This document shows positions 20,847 to 31,541 of a stretch of 64,000 nt of DNA, piece after piece (within the stretch, counting starts at the first letter, position 1; each line of letters begins with the position of its first letter). Origin of the DNA: Trichomonas vaginalis G3 (taxonomy: Eukaryota > Parabasalia > Trichomonadida > Trichomonadidae). The DNA is taken from positions 25,797,693-25,861,692 of the forward strand of contig NC_067205.1 of assembly GCF_026262505.1 (NCBI RefSeq). Direction: 5' to 3'. A program made the position numbers and the translations under genes. The notes beneath the pieces were generated by a model, which saw nothing but the letters and a program-made list of their open reading frames with translations, was not told where the DNA came from and did not search any database.

Positions 20847-23156
20847 ATGACAGCAACAAACAACAGGAACTATATCGTTTCTGATGAAAAAGTTATTGAT
20901 TCATTAGCTGAGGAATTAGTTGTGGCAGAAACTAAAACCCTCAACGAAAGAATTGGTGAAAACAAGATTGATTTACATAACTACCTCAAACATGATGGAG
21001 GAAGAGGAAGGAAAACTGGTATGGCTTTATTAGTAAATAAAATTTCAAATTTAACGATTATAGATGTTGATATCAATAAATCATACAATGATGAACTTAA
21101 AGAAACAGTTAGAAAAGACATTTTATCAAAACTTTCGGATAAAGATGTTATCGTTAAAACCGCTTCAGGAGGTCTTCACATTTATTGCAACACTAATTTC
21201 TTCTATTCAACCTCGAACAGAATGATTAAATGTTATTCTTGCAATGATTATGATATTGACATAATGACTTCTATGGATGATTCAAAGCGTTCATTAGTAG
21301 TTATGGCTGATTCAAGAGTTCGCAAGAATGCAACAGAACCAATCAATACATACTCATTCATTCGTGGAAGTTATGATTCAACATTAACTAGAACAGTGAA
21401 TGATATATTAAATGATTTGAATATTAAGGTAAGAGTTGAACAGAAGAACGAAGAAATAAAGACTATCATGAATGAAAACAAAGATGTAAACATTGACGAT
21501 AAACTTGCCCAGAGCATAGTTGATGGCATCTGTGATTTTGAAGTACATAATGACGGTGGAAACATGAATTTAGAAAAAGAAGTTACATTATTCACACTGT
21601 TTCAAGCAATTAATTCGTTACCTAATCATTTAATTAATGAAGCATACGATAACGTTTATAATTTCTGCAATTTAACTGAAAATGCAAAAAGTAATTTTGA
21701 AAAAGCACGTAGTAGATATGCACATTTAATGACTTCTCCATTTGTTTTGGTGAAGATTCTAAAACTTTATCAAAAGGAATATTATGATGAATATGTTTTG
21801 CCTTTATTACGTAAGCCAAAAATAACATTTGATATAAAACTTGATGACTCGTTTTTGATAACAGATATTAGACGCAAGGCTGAAAATCATCAGTATAAAA
21901 ACAGTTCTGAAGTAATTGAGGATTTATCACGTGTAATCCGTTTTGTAGATTGTGGAAATAAATACTTCATTCAGAAAGATTACAACATACACGACAAAAT
22001 GAATCAAATATCATTCGTTCTTCAGTCAAACATGAAAGAGTCACTCAAAATGATTAAATTAATTAAAGAAGAAGGTAAAACCATAACAGCATGGGACGTA
22101 CTATTAAATCAATTATCCTCATTAACCGTTAAGGGTGTTTGCTTTAAATCTGATTCCCCAGATGTTTTCTCAACGTTTCAAGGTTATAAATACAACGTTC
22201 TCGAAAAGCCTGATTACTCAAAAATTGAGATGTTTATGAATTTCATTAAAGAAGCCATATGTGATAATAACGATGAAGTGTATAAATACCTTCTCGGCTG
22301 GATTGCATCAATGATTCAACATCCTGGAATCAAGAATGAAACAGCAATTATTTTGAAAGGACTTCAGGGAACAGGTAAAAACAGATTTACAGACATTATT
22401 TCTGAACTCCTTGCTGGTTATTCATGTAAAAATATTACTGAAATAAGTGAGCTAACGGGTAATTTCAACTCAGTAGTTGAGAATAAAATGTTTCTTGTAC
22501 TTAATGAACTCAAGAATGTTGGTGAAGACAGACTCGCAAACTTCAACGCTTTGAAATCAATTATTACGGATAATGAGATTAGAATTAATGAAAAGAATCA
22601 ACCCAGAAGAACTGCTCAGAATGTTGCTAATTTCATTTTCGTAACTAACAACGTCTACCCTGTCAAAATTGAAGTTGGAGACAGAAGATACGTAGTTTTA
22701 AGAGTTAATGGTAAATTTAAGGGTCAATTTGATTACTTCAAGAATTTGATGAATTCATGCACAAAGGAATTTTATGATAACCTTTTAACATATTTTATCA
22801 ATTACGACCTTTCATCATTTAATGTACGAATCATACCGATGACTGAAGCCAAACAAGATTTAATCGAGTTATCAACAAATCTTTTAGATGAATGGATAAA
22901 TACACATTATGATGAATTGAGTGCAGGTATGACATGTAAAAATGCTCTATTCTGCAAACCATCAGACATGAAAGACAAGAATTTCCAAATGAGTATTAAG
23001 GATAAATGTGATAGGAAACAGAGAAGAATAGATGGTAAACAAGCATGGTGTTATGTTTTGAAAGAAGAAATGAAAGGATTATATAAACAGGTTGAACCAA
23101 ACGATAATGAGGATTCATTTACTGACGATGAAATACCTGTAAATGATGCTTTATAA
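20847..23156 (+). CDS. Polinton P1: primase-helicase, prim-pol plus D5/SF3
   Basis: 769 aa, apparently whole. N-terminal prim-pol motifs are IIDVDIN (~residue 72) and SGGLHIYC (~108-115). The C-terminal superfamily-3 helicase has Walker A GLQGTGKN (~506), a Walker-B-like MFLVLNELKN (~548) and the sensor strand NFIFVTNN (~596). The family primes and unwinds viral DNA. It is flanked by TCACC repeat blocks that could mark an origin or promoters. A separate small gene at 30485 carries a domain resembling the C-terminal winged helix of such helicases. Confidence 0.8.
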   Translation: MTATNNRNYIVSDEKVIDSLAEELVVAETKTLNERIGENKIDLHNYLKHDGGRGRKTGMALLVNKISNLTIIDVDINKSYNDELKETVRKDILSKLSDKDVIVKTASGGLHIYCNTNFFYSTSNRMIKCYSCNDYDIDIMTSMDDSKRSLVVMADSRVRKNATEPINTYSFIRGSYDSTLTRTVNDILNDLNIKVRVEQKNEEIKTIMNENKDVNIDDKLAQSIVDGICDFEVHNDGGNMNLEKEVTLFTLFQAINSLPNHLINEAYDNVYNFCNLTENAKSNFEKARSRYAHLMTSPFVLVKILKLYQKEYYDEYVLPLLRKPKITFDIKLDDSFLITDIRRKAENHQYKNSSEVIEDLSRVIRFVDCGNKYFIQKDYNIHDKMNQISFVLQSNMKESLKMIKLIKEEGKTITAWDVLLNQLSSLTVKGVCFKSDSPDVFSTFQGYKYNVLEKPDYSKIEMFMNFIKEAICDNNDEVYKYLLGWIASMIQHPGIKNETAIILKGLQGTGKNRFTDIISELLAGYSCKNITEISELTGNFNSVVENKMFLVLNELKNVGEDRLANFNALKSIITDNEIRINEKNQPRRTAQNVANFIFVTNNVYPVKIEVGDRRYVVLRVNGKFKGQFDYFKNLMNSCTKEFYDNLLTYFINYDLSSFNVRIIPMTEAKQDLIELSTNLLDEWINTHYDELSAGMTCKNALFCKPSDMKDKNFQMSIKDKCDRKQRRIDGKQAWCYVLKEEMKGLYKQVEPNDNEDSFTDDEIPVNDAL

Positions 23157-23195
23157 AGTATGATTTGAATTTATTTTTGCATTAATCCTGCTGTG

Positions 23196-23545
23196 TTGTC
23201 AAAATGTCATGTTGTCTCATTTTTTTCAGAGAAGTTAATTAACCGAGTGACACATGGTGACGTAGTGACACCTTCAGTTATTCAAAAATAATTCATAAAT
23301 GCCTTCCTCATTAATCCTGCTGTGTTGTCAAAATGTCATGTTGTCTCATTTTTTCAGAGAAGTTAATTAACCGAGTGACACATGGTGACGTAGTGACACC
23401 TTCAGTTATTCAAAAATAATTAATTATTGAATAACCTGAAACCATTAATGAAAACATTATTTTGGGTCATTTACACTCATTACGATGAAGTCATGACAAA
23501 TCATTTCCGGGACTGTTGTCAAAATGTCATGTTGTCACAAACTTT
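23196..23545 (-). repeat. P1 TCACC repeat blocks, inverted copies 3-5
   Basis: Two near-identical inverted copies lie in tandem: GTTGTCAAAATGTCATGTTGTC then GAGTGACACATGGTGACGTAGTGACACC, at ~23196-23290 and ~23319-23412. A partial third repeats GTTGTCAAAATGTCATGTTGTC at ~23515. They face the copies at 19.7 and 20.7 kb, so the KilA-N/helicase segment is framed by inverted repeat blocks. Confidence 0.85.
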
Positions 23546-23581
23546 AGAACGGCATAATTTAAATTTTTATTTTTATCATAA

Positions 23582-23746
23582 ATGGATACCCCACAAGCTC
23601 AAAATTTACCACGAATCATAACAAGGGAGGAAACGATAAAAATGATGCGAGAACTTGCTAAAAATAACAAACCACTAAAACTGAGAAAATGTGGTTATGC
23701 AGTAATGATGGAAAGAGAGACGTTGTCGAAGAAAAATAAAAATTAA
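23582..23746 (+). CDS. Polinton P1: small basic protein
   Basis: 54 aa, starting MDTPQAQNLPRIITREE and ending in a Lys-rich tail. It lies directly downstream of the last repeat block and after an ATTTTTATTTTTATC leader like other genes of the element. Not recognised. Confidence 0.4.
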   Translation: MDTPQAQNLPRIITREETIKMMRELAKNNKPLKLRKCGYAVMMERETLSKKNKN

Positions 23747-24015
23747 ATTTGGATTGAGTTTAAAAATTCATCTTTATTAAATTCATCTCTTCCAATCAAT
23801 TTATTTATTCTATTAAATTCTTTTATTTTTGCTTCACTCAGTTTAAGGATTGAACGGTAAGTTTCTAATTTTTCGATTATTTCTTTCCTCTCTTTATCGT
23901 TTTCAACCCCACCGCATTGCGGCTTCTTTTTGTAATAGCATATTTTTGATTTAATTCTGTTTAGTTTCTTTTTATATTCATCGTCTGGACTCTTGACTGC
24001 TTTGTTGTCACTCAT
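23743..24015 (-). CDS. Polinton P1: small charged coiled-coil protein
   Basis: 90 aa, Lys/Glu-rich and helical. It contains KKKPQCGGVEND, encoded by a GC palindrome (23912-23922) that is in frame. The same KPQ-x-G peptide arises from palindromes in two polymerase-related frames. It overlaps the tail of the small gene before it. Confidence 0.5.
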   Translation of the reverse strand: MSDNKAVKSPDDEYKKKLNRIKSKICYYKKKPQCGGVENDKERKEIIEKLETYRSILKLSEAKIKEFNRINKLIGRDEFNKDEFLNSIQI

Positions 24016-24045
24016 TTCTTACGAAATAAAAAAATTAAATATTAT

Positions 24046-24790
24046 TTAAATATAATGGAGTAATAAATAAATCGGAATTTCTATTAATTTATTGTCAACT
24101 TCAACTAATGCATTGCCGTTAATATATCTAACAAATTCAGCTATTGTGTCAAATCTTCGTCTTCTTTTTGTCATTGATTTATCAGTTTTTCCATAATCGA
24201 GATGAATTAAAACTTTATTTCCTTGTTTAAAATTCATGAGCCCGAATTAATTTGTTCACGTTTTAACATCATTTAACTTTTCCATTTGCTTTCTAATATA
24301 TTCCCATTCTTTTGAAATATCATTTTTCATTTCCACCGGTTTCATGTTTATAGTTCTATGCCATGTATTATTGTAATAATATACTAACTGTGTATGATGG
24401 AGTCATGATTTCCATCCCAGTATATCTGACCGTTAACCCCTAACGCATCTCTAAGAGTTCTCATTACCGCATCAACTATTTTATTATGAAACGTATATGG
24501 AGAGGATGAGAAGAAAAAATTAATTTGTGGGAAATAATGAGTCATAGCTGCCTGAAATCCTTATCACCTCACCCCTGATATTATCTACTCTTCATGATCT
24601 AGTAAGTATTGAATAGCTCTTCTTGTTTCCTGTTCTGTTTTCCCTTTCACCGGAATGCAATATAAATATCTAGTGTTAATGTTAATGGCAAATAAATAAG
24701 TAACGTTCCTTTTGAATATTCCAGATGATCGATTTCGTATGAATATGGATATGGTGCAAATGAAGGTCGACTAAATTTTTCCTTTAACGT
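24046..24790 (-). pseudogene. Polinton P1: rve-type integrase region, broken
   Basis: Minus-strand traces of a Polinton integrase: a catalytic-core region ending with the conserved Tyr-Asn-Asn...His-Arg-Thr segment near 24340-24380, and an SH3-like C-terminal domain at 24046-24237 (KQGNKVLIHLDYGKTD...YINGNALVEV). The family inserts the element and makes the 5-6-bp target duplication. Broken, with several breaks. Confidence 0.6.
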
Positions 24791-25650
24791 TGAATTTCGT
24801 GTCAATTGGTTTATTTAATATCTTGAAATCCTTTTTAAAATCTTTTTGCTTCTTTAATGTTTGAAATGGATATAATAAAGTGAATGATGAAGGATTAACT
24901 GAAGGAGGAGGCGGTACTGTCGTTGGAGGTTTTGGTGTTGCAAGTGGTTTAATTTTATCTGCTTTGATTTTGGATTTCATTCCTTCCTTCATTAATTCTG
25001 GATGTATTCTATTCATTTGTTTTAAATATGCTGTATATAAAGGTTTGATATACTTTCCGCTTCGAGTTTATGTTGAAGGATGAATTCCAAAAGTTGATCT
25101 TCATTTAAAAGTCGGGCTGAATATGGTTTAACTAATGAATCATAAATTAAAGTTGTGCTTCATTTATGGTCTGAAGGACCTGGGTGTTTTGCACCTTTTG
25201 TTTTTGCGGCTCATGATATATAATTTATATAATTCATCAATATCTTCTTCTGTTAATACTTATTTTTGAAATCTTTCAACTGTTTAAGTTTGATTTAGTT
25301 TTTCCCTTTGAATATCATTATTTTAATTTTGTCTTTAATTTCAGAAATTATTTTATATGATATTTCAAAATTTCATTTTTATTAATATGGATAATAATAT
25401 TCCATATCATCACCCGTTATATTGTTATCAATTTTTGGAGATATGATTTTAATTCATAATAATTAAGAAAATTTGATATAAGTACTAAATTATCAATTAA
25501 AATTTTTAAATCTACGCTATCCATTTATATAAAAATAAAATAAGTGTTTTAAGGGTGCCCACCTCTTTGAATCATAGTATCAAAACCATCATTAACGGTT
25601 CCTTTTGTCTCTTCTGTGGCATTTTATTAAAAATAAAATTTTAAATTGTA
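24771..25650 (-). other. Polinton P1: Pro-rich segment and unassigned DNA
   Basis: 24771-25016 encodes a Lys/Pro-rich stretch (KPLATPKPPTTVPPPPSVN) beside the integrase core, possibly a linker or part of an upstream gene. From ~25020 to 25650 I see no recognisable gene. A pair of GC palindromes lies at 25168-25195. Confidence 0.4.
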
Positions 25651-28600
25651 TTAAATAAATGGCATACAACATCCATTTTCACAACATACAGCCTTAGTGT
25701 GTGCTCCTGTTAATGCAGTCTTACCAATTGTTAAGCGAGTCATTGACCCATTTTTAAGTTGTAAATTAATATTCTGACCATCAAATATCAATTTATCATT
25801 TATTATATCCAAATAATTTTTAGGTGTTAATTGTTTATTTTGTTGTAAACTAACACCTTTCATTTTTTGTGCAATCTTTTTAAAATCACTTCCATCAATT
25901 GAACCGTTGAATGATGTATAACACTTAGGACATAAAGCAACCATGTTATCACCTTGTTTCTCAATTGCTAAACCCAATAACTTCTTCTCATGTGCTTTTT
26001 CTTCAGCTTTATTCTTTAATTTAGGTTTAAATTTCTCATCAAAACAGAAGAAATCAAATGGTGCGAATTTGAAAATGTTTTTATCATAAAATTGTTTATC
26101 AGTAACAATTGCTTGAAATGCTTGAGTGTTAGGAAGATTTGGGTCGCCAGCGATTGCCCAATAAGATGAATCAGTATCACCTTCAATGAAATGAAAACGA
26201 TTAACATTCAAGCATTTATACATAAAATCATAAATGAAAACCAAATACCAGTATTTTGCGTTATCTAAAGTGAAGAATGCCTCTTGTAAACATGTATCAC
26301 ATCTATAAAATCTATCTTTAAGCATCACTTGATATGTATCCTCACCTATTTCTCTTATGTTTTTAAACTTATTTGACATACATGCAACGCGTGCCTTCTG
26401 TGCATTCATTATTTTAGTCTTTGTGTAATTTTGTGTATTCATTGCATCGTAACCATATGATCCATTAAGTGAAATCTTGCAAAATAAACTTTTTCCTTTA
26501 TTTCCTTCTAATTCAGCCTTTTGTCTTTCGTTCATAAATTCGTTCGCAAATTCATTAAAACAAGTGTTTTTAGTAAATGTTAAAATTGATTGAATGTCAT
26601 CAATGATAAAATGAAATCTGTCTATTAGATACCATAGATAATAAGAAGAAAATGGTTGATATTGGTTGTGTGTTGATGCTAACTGAGTTAATTTCTCTGT
26701 TTCTGGTCAACTGGTAGATTGTTTGATTTCATGTAATTATACATAAAACTGCCAATTGTTTTTTCATCTGTGATAATATCTAAGTTTCTTATTATCGGTA
26801 AAAAGTTTATGTAATCATTAATGTATTTTTCATCAATGTGACCCTTTACTTCACCACGAATAAAGTATTTTTCTTTCTAATAATTCCCAGTGCTTTTGCT
26901 TTCTTTGTTGCTGTATCACAAATGATAACACCATTCAATCTTCCCGGCATATACATTTTATGGTCAGTATATTGAATGAAATCATGAGGATTAGATGAAA
27001 ATGATGAAGGATATAATGAATTAAAGTCAACTCCAACGAAATGAGTCATAATGTTGGTGGTGTCCTCATTTGATACAGTTTTAGTTTCTGGATTATATGA
27101 AAGTTTATTAATGTGCGTGATTCCTTTAAGATTAACACGATGTTGAACATTTGATAGACCACCAGTAATTCCATTACGGAGAATGTGATAAGCTTCAACT
27201 GAATCTAAAGTCATTGGTAAATTATTTTTTAATGCATAATTTCTTAAATTGATTCTTAAACGTTGAACATCTTCATCTTTATTTGATTTTACGACATTGC
27301 AATAACAACACATTAACTGACAATTTTCTTTGGTATGTGGTTTTTCATTATCGATTCTATCCAATGTTGGTTTATTTGCATATGTAAACGCTTTACCACA
27401 CATTTTGCATTTAGATGAAAGGATTAAATCGTGATAGTATTGATAGTCATCCATTGAAACATTGTTTTTAGTATCCTTTCGCTTTTCATCTTGTTTCTTA
27501 TATGATTCAATTTTATATTTCCAATACTTTTTGTTAATTCAAAACTTGATTCCACATTTCTTCTTCTGGATATGTTTCGTTAGGATTGAAGTTCTTATAT
27601 GCTAACGCGTAACGAATCATTGATGCATTCGATGATAAAGAAAGATTATGAAGCATGTCAATTTTATAAACAAATGTTTCTTCAATAATTTTATCAATTG
27701 GGTCAATCATAATTTCAACGTCTTTATTGCAATAATGAATAAAATATTCTAATCTATTCTCAAAATTTTTAGCATCATTGAGATATATTTGATAATCTGA
27801 ATCGGATATTGTTTCTTGTGTTAATGCTGAATAAAATGAATCTTGAGTGAATGGTTCCTTTTATATAATTCATCTTCGTAATTCTCCCATGTGATGAATT
27901 GATAAGGGAAAAAGGATTTAACACGTGATTTATTGTTTCCGAAATCTTGAGTGAATTGGTCTAATGTTCCACCCGCTATATAATTTCTGATGTCAATAAA
28001 TCTTAATTCATATGGACAGTTTGTTTTCTTTACTATGACTTGCTTAAATTGAGAAGAAGAACCCAGCATTGATTTTATCTTCCATTTTGCAGTGTTTAAA
28101 TCATGAAGAATTAAATTTAAATCAAACTTTCCCGAATTAAAACCTATGATATTCACTTTATTAAATTCTTCATCTAAAAGCTCTTTCATTGCTTCCTTTT
28201 GTTTCTCATTTAATGTATTCATTAATTCTTCATATTGTTCAATATTTGATTTAGCAACTAATGAACAGGTTGAAAATAAAAATTCAATCCAATCAGAGAT
28301 GAACGAATCACTTGATGTTAAGCAAAAATTCCTCGTAAATGTTTTATCACGGTCTACGACCTCGCCGCTTTGCGGCTTTATTTTGACAGTTGATGATACC
28401 ATAAATGGTTTTAAGTAAGCGTTCAAAGTTGCACATTCAGAAAGTTGAAGTTCTTCTTTAGTCTCTAATGTTTCGAAGTCAAAAGTAATATAATATCTTG
28501 TTGGTTTATAATATTCCTGCAAATTATGTGCTAATAGCCATTGATATATCTTCTGTTTCGTGATATGTGGTGCATATGGTTGTTGTGTGTTTTGCAATTG

Positions 28601-29113
28601 AACGTCTTGAATTAATCTTCCATTATTTTCTTTACATTTCTCACAATGTTTTAAAAATCTTCTTTGGTTTTTCCTTTCTGGATCATCACGGATAGAATAT
28701 ACTTCTTCTTTGCAAAAGGGGCAAACTTTATATCCTGTGAGTGCTTCAACGTCTGTAATTCTGTCAGCGTGAAGTTTTCCACATGGACTCTGTGTTAATA
28801 AAATATTTACTGTTTCAAATTCTGGATCTATCATTATTGATTCCACTAATGGAAAGTCTACCTTGTTAATGTCTACGTCTTCTGGTTGAGGGTCACAATA
28901 ATAAAAATCAATATTAACGTTTAACATTCTTGCTAACCTCTCACTTTCTGATGAAATGTCAAATCCTTCATATGCATCTATGGCTTCATTTAAATAACTT
29001 CTACGAGTTTTAGGATTAACACCATCAGGAATGTTATAGAAGCGTTTAAATAACCTTCTACCTTCGGCTCTTATTTGATTATCATTCATTTTAGCTGTTC
29101 CATTTTTGTTCAT
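25651..29113 (-). pseudogene. Polinton P1: family-B DNA polymerase with HNH module, broken
   Basis: Protein-primed-type polymerase for element replication, minus strand, broken. The 5' region (27821-29113) has a Cys-rich segment (GYKVCPFCKEE) and exonuclease-like YITFDFETLE. Polymerase motif A (DFNSLYPS) is near 27025, motif B (LNGSYGYDAMN) near 26460 and motif C (EGDTDSSYW) near 26180. An HNH-like module (CKMCGKAF, LDRIDN, CCYCN) lies at ~27275-27420 between the exonuclease and palm regions. A GC palindrome at 28364-28376 is in frame and encodes KPQSGE. Confidence 0.8.
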
Positions 29114-29191
29114 TTATGTAAGAATAAAAATTAAAAAATAAATAAAAATAAAGTTTATTTTTTTAAAGTCCGAGACTCAGAGAGTCCAGGG

Positions 29192-30328
29192 CTAAAGTCC
29201 ATAAAATGAATTAAGAACACATAAATTTTTATCATCTGCGACGTGACGAATACATTTTAATTTACTCAAGAATGCGTACCCTGATACATTAAATCTAATT
29301 CCTGTCTTATTTAATTTCACAACTTTGAAAAGGAATGTATGAATAGCTATAAAATGATGAGATGATGTTTTATGGGTTGCTTCCATTTTTTCTGAAATAA
29401 ATGAATAAATATAATGTTTATAAGTTTTCATATCTTTTATGTTCTTAATAACGAATGGTATAGACCTTTCAACTTCGTCTTCCTTCGGTGCTGTTCTTTC
29501 ATATGAAACATTATTGGTATCTTCAATAATGAAACCACAATCGCATAAAATTTTATATGTACCAATTGTTTCTTTTGATATTTTATCTAACAAATCAAAA
29601 ACTTTATCAACACCTGTACATTTATTTAAATAATAATTTGTGTAAATATCATGGTCTTCTTTCTTAATCGTATTTGTTGCATATGTTACATTTTTCAGTG
29701 CTTTTTTGAATTTTTCAGAATCAAGAGGAGGTGAAAGTAATATACATGGATAATCTCCATCGTCAATAAACTGAAGCTTATGTTTATGAATAAATTTTGT
29801 GCCTTCTTCTGAAAGTGTTTCGTCAATATCACCATCTAATAAATTTTTAGTAGATTCCAAAAAGTAATTTTTATATCTTTCCTCATGTGATTTTTGAACT
29901 TCTGATTCTGAAGCTGGGATATTCATTAAACCCTCTACTTCATTCTCAGCATTTCTCAATTCACTAATTCTTTCATCTATTTCATTTCTTAATTGTTCCA
30001 ATTTCTCAATCTCATCGTTATAATATTCATCTTGTTTAATTTTTTCTTCAAAATATTCAGGAGGTGTTTCAAGGCTCTCTGAGCCCAGGTCCTCTGGACC
30101 ATAAAGAGGAATATTCTCCTGTTTTTCAACTTTTTTGGGATATAAATATCTCATTATAGCCTTTTTAGTAATTGGTCCGTTATATTTAAATTCATTCAAC
30201 AATCTGGAAAACTCTTTCACATTCTGCATATATGTTGGATAAGAACCGTCTCCAAAATTTTCTAAAATATTTTCTAATTCTGAATTAGTGAACTTTAAAG
30301 ATTTCAATGAATTAGTTGTTATACTCAT
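29192..30328 (-). CDS. Polinton P1: unknown 378-aa protein
   Basis: Open and apparently whole. The N-terminal third is Glu/Lys-rich with a long coiled coil (YYNDEIEKLEQLRNEIDERI); the C-terminal half is mixed alpha/beta with a few Cys (CDCGFI). A double GC palindrome (30073-30100) is in frame and encodes GPEDLGSESLE. It lies upstream of the polymerase on the same strand. No family recognised. Confidence 0.5.
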   Translation of the reverse strand: MSITTNSLKSLKFTNSELENILENFGDGSYPTYMQNVKEFSRLLNEFKYNGPITKKAIMRYLYPKKVEKQENIPLYGPEDLGSESLETPPEYFEEKIKQDEYYNDEIEKLEQLRNEIDERISELRNAENEVEGLMNIPASESEVQKSHEERYKNYFLESTKNLLDGDIDETLSEEGTKFIHKHKLQFIDDGDYPCILLSPPLDSEKFKKALKNVTYATNTIKKEDHDIYTNYYLNKCTGVDKVFDLLDKISKETIGTYKILCDCGFIIEDTNNVSYERTAPKEDEVERSIPFVIKNIKDMKTYKHYIYSFISEKMEATHKTSSHHFIAIHTFLFKVVKLNKTGIRFNVSGYAFLSKLKCIRHVADDKNLCVLNSFYGL

Positions 30329-30484
30329 TTATTATAAAATAAAAAATAAAAAAATAAATTTAACTTAGTTTTAATTTTACGTAAGAAGTCAATTTTTTAT
30401 ATACCGTCATTTGTAGGTATTATTTCTATCAGATAAAAATTATTTTTTATTTAAAAAATATAATTTATTTTATTTTTTAAAATA

Positions 30485-30784
30485 TCATCGGTGATATTTT
30501 GGAATCACATGTTCAGGCTTCAAATAATTTTCAATAAGAAATTTAACAAAATCTTTATATAAAGTCCTTTTTTCATTTAGTCTGTGAAATTCGTCACATA
30601 CATCATCTAAGTATATTTCTACTATGCACGGAAATTTAATCTTTCCGACCTTTATAATAGGTTTTATATTTTGCAAGAATATATTCTTTGACTCCGGTAT
30701 ATAATCGTTTTTTCTACAAAATTTTATATATTCTTCATATGTATCCCTTTCCTTTATTTTAAGTTCTACATGTAGTCCATACAC
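30485..30784 (-). CDS. Polinton P1: small protein resembling D5 helicase C-terminal domain
   Basis: 99 aa. The pattern YEEYIKFCRKNDYIPESKNIF resembles the winged-helix domain at the end of D5-type primase-helicases (Tyr...Tyr...Cys...Asn-Gly/Asp...Ser...Phe). Here it stands alone, far from the helicase at 20.8 kb. The similarity is by eye and tentative. Confidence 0.45.
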   Translation of the reverse strand: MYGLHVELKIKERDTYEEYIKFCRKNDYIPESKNIFLQNIKPIIKVGKIKFPCIVEIYLDDVCDEFHRLNEKRTLYKDFVKFLIENYLKPEHVIPKYHR

Positions 30785-30859
30785 GTTTGGGCAATAATAG
30801 ATATAAAATGAAAAATTTTCTATTTGTCATCTTTATATAAAGATAAAAAATATTTTTGA

Positions 30860-31195
30860 TTAATAAGGAATTAATTTCATTTTATGTCTTATAATGTGCG
30901 CATATGTATTTAAAAGGCATTCATTGAATTGCTTTTCAATCTCTTTCTTTTTTTCATCTTCGAATATTATATCATTTTCATGTTCGAAGCTTGTAAGTTT
31001 GTTATCTTCAAATATTATATTAGTTTCATATATCAAATTATGATATCGGTCATATTCTTTTAAGTGATAAATAAATACAAAATTTACGGTTCCTTTAATT
31101 TTAAATTCAAAATTAATTTTACAACAGCTTTGTGGATCAATTAGTAAATCAATCAAATAATGTTCAAAATCAGATATTATTCTTTTTCCATACAT
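30860..31195 (-). CDS. Polinton P1: terminal-repeat orphan protein, right copy
   Basis: 111 aa. The first ~75 residues equal those of the left-end gene. Its tail (EKQFNECLLNTYAHIIRHK) matches the tail of the P2 homologue (EKKFNECLTNTYEYL), so this is likely the complete version. Function unknown. Confidence 0.7.
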   Translation of the reverse strand: MYGKRIISDFEHYLIDLLIDPQSCCKINFEFKIKGTVNFVFIYHLKEYDRYHNLIYETNIIFEDNKLTSFEHENDIIFEDEKKKEIEKQFNECLLNTYAHIIRHKMKLIPY

Positions 31196-31442
31196 TTTAT
31201 ATTAAATAAAAAAATCTAACTTTATTTTTTCGGAGTTTTGTGACGAAGTGCGAATCTTCACTTCGTCAAAAATATATTCTTTTTATTAATGGTAATATAG
31301 GAATTGTAGGAATAAAAACTTTTTATAAATTATTCATAAATTTTTAAAATCTGCTATTCGGAAGTATGTTCAAAAATCATTCAATTATGTGAGAATTCTT
31401 ACGATTACAAAAAAAGTTACACAACCCGCATCATATACTACT
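30970..31442 (-). repeat. P1 right terminal inverted repeat
   Basis: Reverse complement of 11305-11777, ending with ...CATCATATACTACT, then AATAAA. Confidence 0.92.
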
Positions 31443-31541
31443 AATAAATTGTGTAAAAAAAACATTAAAATGTGAAGATTAATATTTATATGATGAATAT
31501 GATAAAATATCAACAAAACTAATATATGATAAAATAATAAA

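Larger units (their letters stand above)
11305..31442. mobile_element. Polinton/Maverick P1 (20.1 kb), broken
   Basis: Both ends begin AGTAGTATATGATGCGGGTT in inverted orientation. The terminal inverted repeats are ~473 bp (11305-11777 and 30970-31442) with about three differences seen by eye, which suggests a young insertion. A 6-bp duplication AATAAA flanks it at 11299-11304 and 31443-31448. Recognisable parts are a family-B DNA polymerase, packaging ATPase, rve integrase, probable capsid protein, amphipathic small proteins, KilA-N, SF3 primase-helicase and phage-like fibre proteins. No maturation protease was recognised. It is broken, with roughly ten breaks spread over capsid, ATPase, integrase, polymerase and a small gene. 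It sits between the 5' flank of gene A and the 3' flank of gene B. Confidence 0.95.
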
